64,000 bases of DNA from Salipiger thiooxidans (GTDB lineage Bacteria; Pseudomonadota; Alphaproteobacteria; Rhodobacterales; Rhodobacteraceae), in assembly GCF_900102075.1 (NCBI RefSeq), contig NZ_FNAV01000013.1, positions 1-64,000 on the forward strand, read 5' to 3'. The notes under the pieces were generated by a model. The model worked only from the letters and a program-made list of their open reading frames with translations, was not told the origin of the DNA and searched no databases. Of the stretch, positions 52,991 to 60,174 are shown piece after piece. Both the position numbers and the translations under genes were made by a program. Numbering within the stretch: position 1 is the stretch's first letter; the number at the start of each line of letters is the position of its first letter.

Positions 52991-54307
52991 TCAGCGCGCG
53001 GGCCAGACCCGGTGCAGGTCGTCGATCACGAAGGCATGGGAATGGCGGTGTCCGCCCGCAAGATGCGGGTGGTCGACGGGAAGCTGGTCGTGGCTGTGCG
53101 CCACCTCCACCGGGTCGTCCGCCGGCCACATCCGCAGCGCCGCCACGATCCCCGCCACCGCCAGCAGCGCCAGCACCAGCAGCGCGGGCACGGTGCCGAA
53201 GCCGGTCTGCAGCCAGCCCGAGAGCGGGTAGCTCAGCAGCCAGCAGGCGTGCGACAGCGCGAACTGCGCCGCGAAGAGCGCCGGGCGGTCCTCGGGATGG
53301 GCCGAGCGCCGCAGCAATCGGCCCGAGGGCGTCTGCACGGTGGAATAGCCGATCCCCACCACCAGCCACGCCGCCAGCAGCGGCAGCCACGAGAGCCCCT
53401 CGATCGCCACCAGCGCCGCGAGCGCGGCCAGCGACGCGACCATGGTCCAGGCGCCCGCGATCATCACCGGGCGGTCGGCGACGCGGTCGAGCACCCGGGG
53501 CAGCACCAGCGCCGCCGCCATCGAGCCCGCCCCGAAGGCGAACATCGCCATGGCCAGCGCGCTCTCGCCCAGCCCCAGCTCGCCGCGCACCAGCACCACC
53601 GAGTTGACCAGCACCATGGCGCCGGCACCCGAAACCGCGAGGTTCAGCCCCAGCAGCCCGCGCAGGCGCGGAGTCGCGAGATAGATGCGGATGCCGCGGG
53701 TGGTGCGGTCGTAGATGCCGCGCGGCTCCGGGGCCTTGGGGCTCGGCAGCAGCACCGAGACCACCAGCAGCGCCGAGGCGGCGAAGCCCGCCACGGTGCC
53801 GAGGAACAGGGTGTTGTAGCTCATCACCGCAAGCAGCAGCCCCGCGAGGGTCGGCGAGACGATGTTCTCGAGATCGTAGGCCAGGCGCGACAGCGACAGT
53901 GCGCGGGTGTAGCGGGCCTCTTCCGGCAGCACGTCCGGGATTGTCGCTTGGAAGGTCGGGGTGAAGGCCGCCGAGGCCGATTGCAGCAGGAAGATCAGCA
54001 CGTAGACCTGCCAGATCTCGGTCACGAAGGGCAGGCAGAGCGCCGCCGCGCCGCGCACGAGGTCGAGCGTCACCAGCAGCCGCCGCCGGTTCACCCGGTC
54101 GGCGAAGGCCCCGGCCACCGGTGCGATGCCCACGTAGGCCACCATCTTTATGGCGAAGACCGTGCCCAGAACCATCGCGGCGCCGTCGCCCGCGAGGTCG
54201 TAGGCCAGCAGCCCCAGCGCCACGGTGGCAAGCCCGGTGCCGAGCAGCGCCACCACCTGCGCCAGAAAGAGGTGACGGTAGGTGCGGTCTGCAAGGATGT
54301 CGAACAT
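52991..54307 (-). CDS. MFS exporter with His-rich C-terminal tail (NreB/NrsD-like, probable nickel/cobalt efflux)
   Basis: This is a 438-residue MFS protein with 11-12 helices and family blocks FLAQVVALLGTGLATVALGLLAYDL and GAFADRVNRRRLL. The last 35 residues carry eight His (AHSHD, DHPH, GGHRHSHAF), a metal-binding tail like that of the nickel exporters NreB and NrsD. The gene lies 16 bases after a CsoR/InrS-type metal sensor, so I infer inducible nickel or cobalt efflux. The metal itself is not proven by sequence. Confidence 0.8.
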   Translation of the reverse strand: MFDILADRTYRHLFLAQVVALLGTGLATVALGLLAYDLAGDGAAMVLGTVFAIKMVAYVGIAPVAGAFADRVNRRRLLVTLDLVRGAAALCLPFVTEIWQVYVLIFLLQSASAAFTPTFQATIPDVLPEEARYTRALSLSRLAYDLENIVSPTLAGLLLAVMSYNTLFLGTVAGFAASALLVVSVLLPSPKAPEPRGIYDRTTRGIRIYLATPRLRGLLGLNLAVSGAGAMVLVNSVVLVRGELGLGESALAMAMFAFGAGSMAAALVLPRVLDRVADRPVMIAGAWTMVASLAALAALVAIEGLSWLPLLAAWLVVGIGYSTVQTPSGRLLRRSAHPEDRPALFAAQFALSHACWLLSYPLSGWLQTGFGTVPALLVLALLAVAGIVAALRMWPADDPVEVAHSHDQLPVDHPHLAGGHRHSHAFVIDDLHRVWPAR

Positions 54308-54323
54308 GGGGCCTCGGAAAAGG

Positions 54324-54581
54324 TCAGAGATAGCGCGATATCGCCTTCAGCTCCGCCCGGTCGTGGTCCGTCTCGGCGTCGAGGCAATGGTCCATGTGAT
54401 CGTGGATCAGGGCCTGCTTGGCGTTGCGGATCGCGCTTTCCACGGCCTGCAGCTGCTGCGCCACCTCGAGACAGGGGCGCCCCTCCTCGATCATGGCGGA
54501 AACCGAGCGCAGGTGCCCCTCGGCCCGCTTCAGGCGCGAGACGATCCTGGGGTGGCTGGCGTGGCGGTGCGGATGGGTCAT
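54324..54581 (-). CDS. CsoR/RcnR/InrS-family metal-responsive repressor
   Basis: This is an 85-residue all-helical DNA-binding protein (IVSRLKRAEGHLRSVSAM). Cys37, His62 and Cys66 match the x-y-z ligand pattern of the family, and His5 fits the w position. His-Cys-His-Cys is the set used by the nickel sensor InrS, rather than copper CsoR (no w ligand) or RcnR (His-Cys-His-His). The N-terminus is His-rich (THPHRHASH). The start at 54581 is used; 54617 is in frame. It heads an operon with the His-tailed MFS exporter. Confidence 0.88.
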   Translation of the reverse strand: MTHPHRHASHPRIVSRLKRAEGHLRSVSAMIEEGRPCLEVAQQLQAVESAIRNAKQALIHDHMDHCLDAETDHDRAELKAISRYL

Positions 54582-54597
54582 GGCTTCTAGATTATCC

Positions 54598-54609
54598 TCC
54601 CCCGGGGGA
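54598..54609. promoter_or_regulatory. Likely operator of the metal-responsive repressor
   Basis: TCCCCCGGGGGA is a perfect 12-bp palindrome flanked by AT-rich TTATCC and ATAC, 16 bases upstream of the sensor gene start. G/C tracts in AT-rich flanks are the pattern bound by CsoR/RcnR-type repressors. Confidence 0.6.
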
Positions 54610-54695
54610 TACGGCAAGGGCAGTGAAAAGCCTTCCGCCGGACCATGGGGCCCGGCGGAAGCGTTTGATCGAATGGCAGGCGACCGGGCGGCGCG

Positions 54696-56204
54696 CTAGC
54701 GGATGCGCTGCCCGTTGGCCAGCACCTGGCCCTTGTCGTTGACCTCGAGCGTCGAGGTCAGCGAGTCGGGCTCGTCGCCCGGCACCGCGAACATGCCCAG
54801 CATCATGCGCGCGCCCATGGCCTCGCGCTCCTCGATGGCGCCCAGCTCGATGAGCCGGTCCATCAGCGCGTTGGCACCGGTCAGCGACAGGTCGAGCTGG
54901 CCCTCGGGCCGCGGCACGCCGTCGAAGGTCGTCTTGTCGCTGTTGTCGAAGGTGAACGCCCCCTCCCCCGTCAGCCTTGCGCCAACGGCCTCGACCGTCA
55001 GGTTGCGCAGGGTAAGCGCGTTCAGCTCGGCGGGCTCCTTGCCCAGCATCTCGAACCCGGCCATCGCCTCGGGGTTGGTGAAATCGACCAGCGGCGTGAC
55101 CTTGGCGGTGAGATCGAGCATCACAGTCGCGGGATCGCGCGGCATCACGCCCTTGGGGTCGAAGATGCTCCAGACCCCGTCCGACAGAGTCAGCCCGCCA
55201 AGGGTCACGCCCAGCGCGGCGTCCTCCGGCGTCTCCGAGACGGCGGTCGGCATGGCAAGGTTGAAGCGCATTTCGTCCATCGAAGCGCTGACCGGGAACG
55301 GCAGGTCGCCGCTGGTCATTGCCCAATTCACCCCGTCGGCCGCCACGTCATAGGCGAGGTCGTCGCCCGAGAGCTTCACGGCAATGCGCCCCCCCTCGCT
55401 CGAGGTCTCGCCAGTGGCGGTCTTGCCGTCCTCGGAGAACGAGAAGCGCGACGAGCCGGCGCCGAACTCGCTGGTGCTCGACAGCCGCAGGGCGGCGTCG
55501 CCGGTGGCGGGGGCATCGGGTACATTGGCCTCGGTGGCGCTGTGCAGCCCGGTGAGCGTGCCGCTCAGGGTGCCGGCCGAACGGCTTTCGGGGTCGTCGA
55601 ACATCAGGTCGTAGGTCAGGTCGCCCAGCGACACCGTCTGGGTGATGTCCCGGCCACCGTCGCGGTGCACGACGCGGGCGTCGCCGTCGACCGGCCCGGT
55701 GCTGGCGTCGAACCGCGCGCCCTCGGGCGGGATCGTCTCGCCATCGACGATGAGCCGCACCAGCTCGATTCCCAGCGAAGTCGCGGCGAAATCATAGGTC
55801 AGGTCGCCCGGGTCGCCCGAGACCGTCAGCGCAAAGTCCCGCGCGTGGTAGTCGAGCGCCATGTCGATGCTCTCCTCGTCCTTGGGATCCACCTTCACCA
55901 TGATCGGCATGGTTTCGGGCAGGCGCACCGAGACGCTGCCGTCGCCGGTCGGCGCAAGGATCATCTCGCCGATCTCGAACACGCCCGAGCCGTTGTCCTC
56001 GGGCATCGGCATGGCGATCGAGAGCGGCGTCACCACCAGCCGGTCGCCATCCGTCGTCTCGCGCGCGGTGACCTCGTAGCCGAAGCTCTCGAGGTAGCCC
56101 TGCAGCTCGTCCCAGACCTGCTGCGGCGTCACGTCCGCAAGGGCGGGCGTGCCCGCGACAAGGGCCGTGACCGCCGCCGCGACGGTGAGTCTCGAAACGC
56201 ACAT
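54696..56204 (-). CDS. DUF2125 periplasmic protein
   Basis: This is a 502-residue exported protein (signal residues 1-23, TVAAAVTALVAGTPALA). The mature chain is rich in beta strands and acidic turns, with GYEVTARETTDGDRLVV near the N-terminus and repeated short blocks, for example LTGEGAFTFDNSDKTTFDG near the C-terminus. This fits the DUF2125 family, whose function is unknown and which may be AsmA-like. The start at 56204 has AGAGG at seven bases. The metal-efflux operon starts about 115 bases beyond its end. Confidence 0.8.
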   Translation of the reverse strand: MCVSRLTVAAAVTALVAGTPALADVTPQQVWDELQGYLESFGYEVTARETTDGDRLVVTPLSIAMPMPEDNGSGVFEIGEMILAPTGDGSVSVRLPETMPIMVKVDPKDEESIDMALDYHARDFALTVSGDPGDLTYDFAATSLGIELVRLIVDGETIPPEGARFDASTGPVDGDARVVHRDGGRDITQTVSLGDLTYDLMFDDPESRSAGTLSGTLTGLHSATEANVPDAPATGDAALRLSSTSEFGAGSSRFSFSEDGKTATGETSSEGGRIAVKLSGDDLAYDVAADGVNWAMTSGDLPFPVSASMDEMRFNLAMPTAVSETPEDAALGVTLGGLTLSDGVWSIFDPKGVMPRDPATVMLDLTAKVTPLVDFTNPEAMAGFEMLGKEPAELNALTLRNLTVEAVGARLTGEGAFTFDNSDKTTFDGVPRPEGQLDLSLTGANALMDRLIELGAIEEREAMGARMMLGMFAVPGDEPDSLTSTLEVNDKGQVLANGQRIR

Positions 56205-56333
56205 GATGAATCCTCTCTCAGGGCAAAAGGCACTTTGCTGAAACTTCGGATCCCTGTCCCGCAGGGTCAAGAGGCTGGACCGGGGGTATTCCAGCCTTTA
56301 CCAAGGTTGTGAATCGAGAAAACGAGGCATCTC

Positions 56334-57083
56334 ATGGATCTGACAGGGAAAACCGTGATGATCACCGGAGCGAGCCGGGGCATCGGTGCCGCCGCCGCCC
56401 GGGTCTTCGCAGAGGCCGGTGCAAAAGTCGCGCTGGTGGCCCGCAGCGGCGACGCCATCGCCGAGCTCGCAGGCGAGATCGGCCCCGCGGCCGTTGCCAT
56501 CCCCTGCGAAATCTCGCGCTACTGGGAGGTCGAGCAGGCGGTGCAGAACTGCCTCAAGGCCTTCGGCTCGCTCGACATCCTGGTGAACAACGCCGGGGTG
56601 ATCGAGCCCATCGCGCCGCTGGCCGCGGCCGATCCGGCCGAGTGGGGCGCGGTGATCGACATCAACACCAAGGGCGTCTACCACGGCATGCGCGCGGCGC
56701 TGCCGGTGATGCTGGAGGCGGGTGGCGGCAGCATCCTGACCATCGGTTCGGGTGCGGCGCATGATGCGCTCGAGGGCTGGTCGGCCTACTGCACCTCAAA
56801 GGCGGGCGCGCTGATGCTGACCCGCTCCGCCGACACGGAATACCGCGACAAGGGGATACGGGCGATCTCGCTGTCGCCGGGCACCGTCGCCACGCAGATG
56901 CAGAAGACCATCAAGGCCAGCGGCGTGAACCCGGTGAGCGAGCTCGAGTGGACCGACCACATCCCGCCGGAATGGGTGGCGAAGGCCCTGCTCTGGATGT
57001 GCAGCGCCGAGGCCGACGTGCATCTCGGTGGCGAGATCAGGCTTCGCGACGAGGCGATCCGCCGCCAGGTCGGAGTGATATGA
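56334..57083 (+). CDS. Short-chain dehydrogenase/reductase
   Basis: This is a 249-residue SDR with ITGASRGIGAAAARVFAEAG, LVNNAGVIEPIAPL, IGSGAAHDALEGWSAYCTSK (Ser, Tyr, Lys) and ISLSPGTVATQMQ. Arg in VALVARSG after the second strand favours NADP. The stop overlaps the crotonase start (ATGA at 57080), so the two probably act together on a short- or medium-chain acyl or keto substrate; the pathway is unknown. Confidence 0.9.
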   Translation: MDLTGKTVMITGASRGIGAAAARVFAEAGAKVALVARSGDAIAELAGEIGPAAVAIPCEISRYWEVEQAVQNCLKAFGSLDILVNNAGVIEPIAPLAAADPAEWGAVIDINTKGVYHGMRAALPVMLEAGGGSILTIGSGAAHDALEGWSAYCTSKAGALMLTRSADTEYRDKGIRAISLSPGTVATQMQKTIKASGVNPVSELEWTDHIPPEWVAKALLWMCSAEADVHLGGEIRLRDEAIRRQVGVI

Positions 57084-57688
57084 TCTCGCTCGAGAAGGAC
57101 GGCGGCTACTGGCTCGCCGTCATCGACCGGCCCGACAAGGCGAACTCGCTGACGCCCGAAATGCTCGAGCGGCTCTGCGAGATCGCCGAGGCCGCCCGTG
57201 ACGCGCAGGTGCTGGTGTTGACCGGCGTCGGCAAGGTGTTCTCGGCCGGGGCGGATCTGGACGCCGCCCGGGCCGGGCTTGCCACCTCGCCGCTGTGGGA
57301 GCGCCTCTCGGGCGCCATCGCGCAACTGCCGGGGCTGACGGTCTGCGCGCTCAACGGCACCATTGCCGGCGGCGCCATGGGCATGGCGCTGGCCTGCGAC
57401 CTGCGGGTCGCGGTGCCCGGTGCCAAGCTCTTCTATCCGGTGATGAAGCTGGGCTTCCTGCCACAGCCCTCGGACCCGGTGCGGCTGGCGGCGCTGGTCG
57501 GACCGGCGCGCGCCAAGATGATCCTGATGGCGGGCCAGAAGATCCCCGTGGAAGAGGCGCAGACCTGGGGCCTGATCGACCGCATCGTCGAGCCCGACGC
57601 TCTGGTGACCGAGGTACGCGCGCTGGCCGCCGACACCCTCGCGGCGGATCCGGCGCATGCCCGCGCCATCAAGGCGATGATCCGCTAG
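57080..57688 (+). CDS. Short enoyl-CoA hydratase/isomerase family protein
   Basis: This is a 202-residue crotonase-fold protein. The oxyanion-hole segments FSAGADLDAARAG and NGTIAGGAMGMALACDLRV are present. The usual second catalytic Glu region reads KLGFLPQPSDPVRL, where typical hydratases have Glu (GxxPExG), so hydratase activity is doubtful. At 202 residues it lacks the last 40-50 residues (trimer-forming helices) of normal crotonases. No frameshift explains this, and the SRAP gene starts only 11 bases downstream. It overlaps the SDR gene by four bases. Confidence 0.82.
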   Translation: MISLEKDGGYWLAVIDRPDKANSLTPEMLERLCEIAEAARDAQVLVLTGVGKVFSAGADLDAARAGLATSPLWERLSGAIAQLPGLTVCALNGTIAGGAMGMALACDLRVAVPGAKLFYPVMKLGFLPQPSDPVRLAALVGPARAKMILMAGQKIPVEEAQTWGLIDRIVEPDALVTEVRALAADTLAADPAHARAIKAMIR

Positions 57689-57698
57689 GGGCCGGGGC

Positions 57699-58367
57699 AT
57701 GTGCGGACGTTACGCCATAACGCTCGCCAAGGAGGCCATGGCCCAGCTCTTCGAGGCGGTGCCCGCCAACGACCTGCCCGACATCCCCAACTTCAACGTC
57801 TGCCCCACCGTGCAGGTGCACACCGTGCGCAGTGCCGAGGGGGTCCGGAGCCTCGCGCCGATGCGCTGGGGCTTCCTGCCGCACTGGTACAAGACACCCA
57901 CCGACGGCCCGCTGCTGATCAACGCCCGTGCCGAGACCATCGCCGAGAAGCCCGCCTTCCGCGCCGCCTGCCGCGAGCGCCGCTGCCTGATCCCCGCCAG
58001 CGGCTTCTACGAATGGACCAAGGACGAGGACGGCAAGCGCCTGCCCTGGTACATCCACCCGGCCGATGCCGACACGCTGGTCTTCGCCGGGATCTGGCAG
58101 GACTGGGAACGGGACGGCGAGCAGTTTCGCACCTGCGCCATCGTCACCACAGGGGCCGAGGGCGAGATGAAGACAATCCACCACCGCATGCCGGTGATCC
58201 TCGCGCCGCAGGACTGGCCGCTCTGGCTTGGCGAAAGCGGCCACGGCGCGGCGACGCTGATGCGTGCCGCGCCCGAAGGCTCGCTGCGCTTTCACCGCGT
58301 CGATCCGGCGGTCAACTCCAACCGCGCCAGCGGGCCGGAGCTGATCGAGCCGATCGACCCGACCTGA
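57699..58367 (+). CDS. SRAP-domain DNA-protein crosslink protein (HMCES/YedK family)
   Basis: This 222-residue protein covalently traps abasic sites in single-stranded DNA. Cys2 (after the initiator Met, MCGRYAI) is the crosslinking residue; Asn75 (LLINARAET), Glu105 (SGFYEWTK) and His161 (IHHRMPVIL) complete the catalytic set. The length is normal. It is 11 bases after the crotonase gene and on the same strand. No LexA-type box is evident. Confidence 0.93.
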   Translation: MCGRYAITLAKEAMAQLFEAVPANDLPDIPNFNVCPTVQVHTVRSAEGVRSLAPMRWGFLPHWYKTPTDGPLLINARAETIAEKPAFRAACRERRCLIPASGFYEWTKDEDGKRLPWYIHPADADTLVFAGIWQDWERDGEQFRTCAIVTTGAEGEMKTIHHRMPVILAPQDWPLWLGESGHGAATLMRAAPEGSLRFHRVDPAVNSNRASGPELIEPIDPT

Positions 58368-58381
58368 CGGCGCGGGCCGGC

Positions 58382-58774
58382 TCAGTTCTCGTGGTTGCGC
58401 TCGAGGTTCCGCTCAAGATCCAGCGGCGGCTCGACGGTGTAGTCCACCACCCCCGCCACGGTGCTGCCCTCGGTCAGCAGGTCGCCGTAGCTCTGCTGCA
58501 TCCCCGCCACCACGTCGATGATCGACTGCTCGCCCGGCTGCAGGAGCCCGGTGCTCCAGCTGTCGTCAGTCGCCACGGCGGACATCGCAAGGTCGGAGTT
58601 GTTCACGAAGCGGATGGTGTCCCCCACGGTCGGGTAGACGTAGTCGGGGAAGTAGCCGATGCCCATCATCAGAACGTAGTGTTCTTCGGCATGGACCGCC
58701 GCAGAGAGAAGCGCCACCGACAGCGGGATGGAAAGGGTCAGGGCAAGGGCCCGGCAACCTGTCTTGCGCAGCAT
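58382..58774 (-). CDS. Exported cupredoxin-like protein without copper ligands
   Basis: This is a 130-residue protein with a signal peptide (residues 1-29, LTLSIPLSVALLSAAVHA). The mature part follows the cupredoxin strand order: PTVGDTIRFVNNSDLAMSAV, SWSTGLLQPGEQSIIDVV and VAGVVDYTVEP. At the position of the first copper His the sequence is Met/Ser (NNSDLAMSAV) and no Cys-x-x-x-His-x-x-x-Met loop follows, so a type 1 copper site is absent. The role is unknown, possibly structural or binding. Convergent with the SRAP gene. Confidence 0.65.
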   Translation of the reverse strand: MLRKTGCRALALTLSIPLSVALLSAAVHAEEHYVLMMGIGYFPDYVYPTVGDTIRFVNNSDLAMSAVATDDSWSTGLLQPGEQSIIDVVAGMQQSYGDLLTEGSTVAGVVDYTVEPPLDLERNLERNHEN

Positions 58775-58885
58775 GGTTCGCTCCTTCGAAAGGCACAACA
58801 CGGCCCCCACCGCTTTGCCGGTGGCAAGGATTAAGAGACGATTAGGGCGAGAGTTTGACCGCTTCCCGCAAGCACCGCGGCGGGG

Positions 58886-59962
58886 TCAGAGGCTGTCAGA
58901 CCCCAACAGCGCGGTGGCGATCATGTCCGCCGCCGACGGGCCCAGCGCCAGCGGCGTGTCGTGCAGCACCGAAAGCCGGGTCAGCGCCTGCAGGTCAGCC
59001 TCGCCGCCATGCGGGACCGTCGGGTCGGCGAAGAAGATCACCGCGTCGAGCTCGCCCGTCGCGATCAGCGCGCCGAGCTGCTGGTCGCCCCCGCGCGAGC
59101 CGCGCTGCAGGCGGTGCACGCTGAGCTGAGGCGCGGCCTCCGAGATCACGTGGCCGGTGCCCCCGGTGCAGATCAGCCGGTGCCCCTCGAGTGCGGCGGC
59201 GTGGCGCGTGACCCAGGCCCGCAGATGCGCCTTGCGGGTGTCGTGGGCGGCCAGCGCGATGCGCCGTGGCGCGGTCGAACGTGCACGCGCCCGTGCTGTC
59301 AGGCCGAGGATGGCGCGGACCTGCGCGGCGAAACCGGGCCCCTCGGCGGGAAAGGCCCCGGCGAGCGCCGCGGTGCCCACGGTGAAGCCCCCTGCCCCGG
59401 CCTCGGCAGCGGCGTTGATGCGGGCCTCGCCGTCGATGCTGCCCGCCATGATCACCGGTTTGCCGACGGCGCTGCACACCGCGCGCATCAGCGCCGGCAC
59501 GTCACCCGCGAATCGATAGGCCAGCAGGTCGAGCCCGTGCACATGTTCCAGATCCGCGAGCTTTCGGGCCGAGTCGACGATGGCCTCGGCCGGCCCCTCG
59601 AGCACGCTCGGGTGGCCCGAGATCCGGCCCGCGAAGGGATAGTAGCGCAGCGGGTGGCTCCGGGTGACCTGGGTCACCGCCTGCGGTCGGGTGCCGCCCA
59701 GCAGGCAGTCGACATCGAGGTCCACCGCGGCGCGGGCCGAGGCGAGCTCGCTCTCCTCGTCGAGGCTCACCACCTCGAGATAGGTCCGCCCGCCCGAGCT
59801 GCGAATCGCATCGGCAAGCCCCTTCAGCTCGGAGAACGGCAGGCCCACGTCCTTGAACCCGATGTGCCGGACCCCGCCCTCGAGCGCCTCGTCGATTCGG
59901 GCACGGGCGTCGGGGATGGTGCGGTCGTTCTCGGTGAGCATGAGGATGAAGTCGAAAGCCAT
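58886..59962 (-). CDS. Fusion of a HisA-like TIM barrel and a methylglyoxal-synthase domain
   Basis: This is a 358-residue protein with two domains. Residues 1-220 look like a (beta/alpha)8 barrel of the HisA/phosphate-binding type: repeated strands end in VRHIGFKDVGL, TYLEVVSL, VDCLLGG, GLDLLAYR, KPVIMAGSID and AGGFTVGTAAL (C-terminal phosphate-binding Gly). Residues 232-345 match methylglyoxal synthase: RRIALAAHDTRK (His240, Lys244), ICTGGTGHVI, GGDQQLGALI (Asp293), IFFADPTVPH (Asp313, His318) and Asp323. MgsA makes methylglyoxal from dihydroxyacetone phosphate and is normally about 150 residues and free-standing. AGGAAGGA ribosome-binding site. It is divergent from ggt by 212 bases. Confidence 0.75.
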   Translation of the reverse strand: MAFDFILMLTENDRTIPDARARIDEALEGGVRHIGFKDVGLPFSELKGLADAIRSSGGRTYLEVVSLDEESELASARAAVDLDVDCLLGGTRPQAVTQVTRSHPLRYYPFAGRISGHPSVLEGPAEAIVDSARKLADLEHVHGLDLLAYRFAGDVPALMRAVCSAVGKPVIMAGSIDGEARINAAAEAGAGGFTVGTAALAGAFPAEGPGFAAQVRAILGLTARARARSTAPRRIALAAHDTRKAHLRAWVTRHAAALEGHRLICTGGTGHVISEAAPQLSVHRLQRGSRGGDQQLGALIATGELDAVIFFADPTVPHGGEADLQALTRLSVLHDTPLALGPSAADMIATALLGSDSL

Positions 59963-60174
59963 GGGATCCTTCCTGTGCTTCGCGGGGCCTCTGCTCTGCC
60001 GGGCTTCTGCCGTGCCGGGGCCGTGCTGCAACCCTAGCGCCATTGCCGGTGCGGTCAAAGGTGCTCACGCCCCCCGGGCGGGGTTCTGCGGGTTTTCGCG
60101 GCGCGAGTGCATGGGGGCTGCACGACCGGCCATCGCTTGCTAGGCTGGCAGGCAAAGCGAACAGGGAGATCGCC

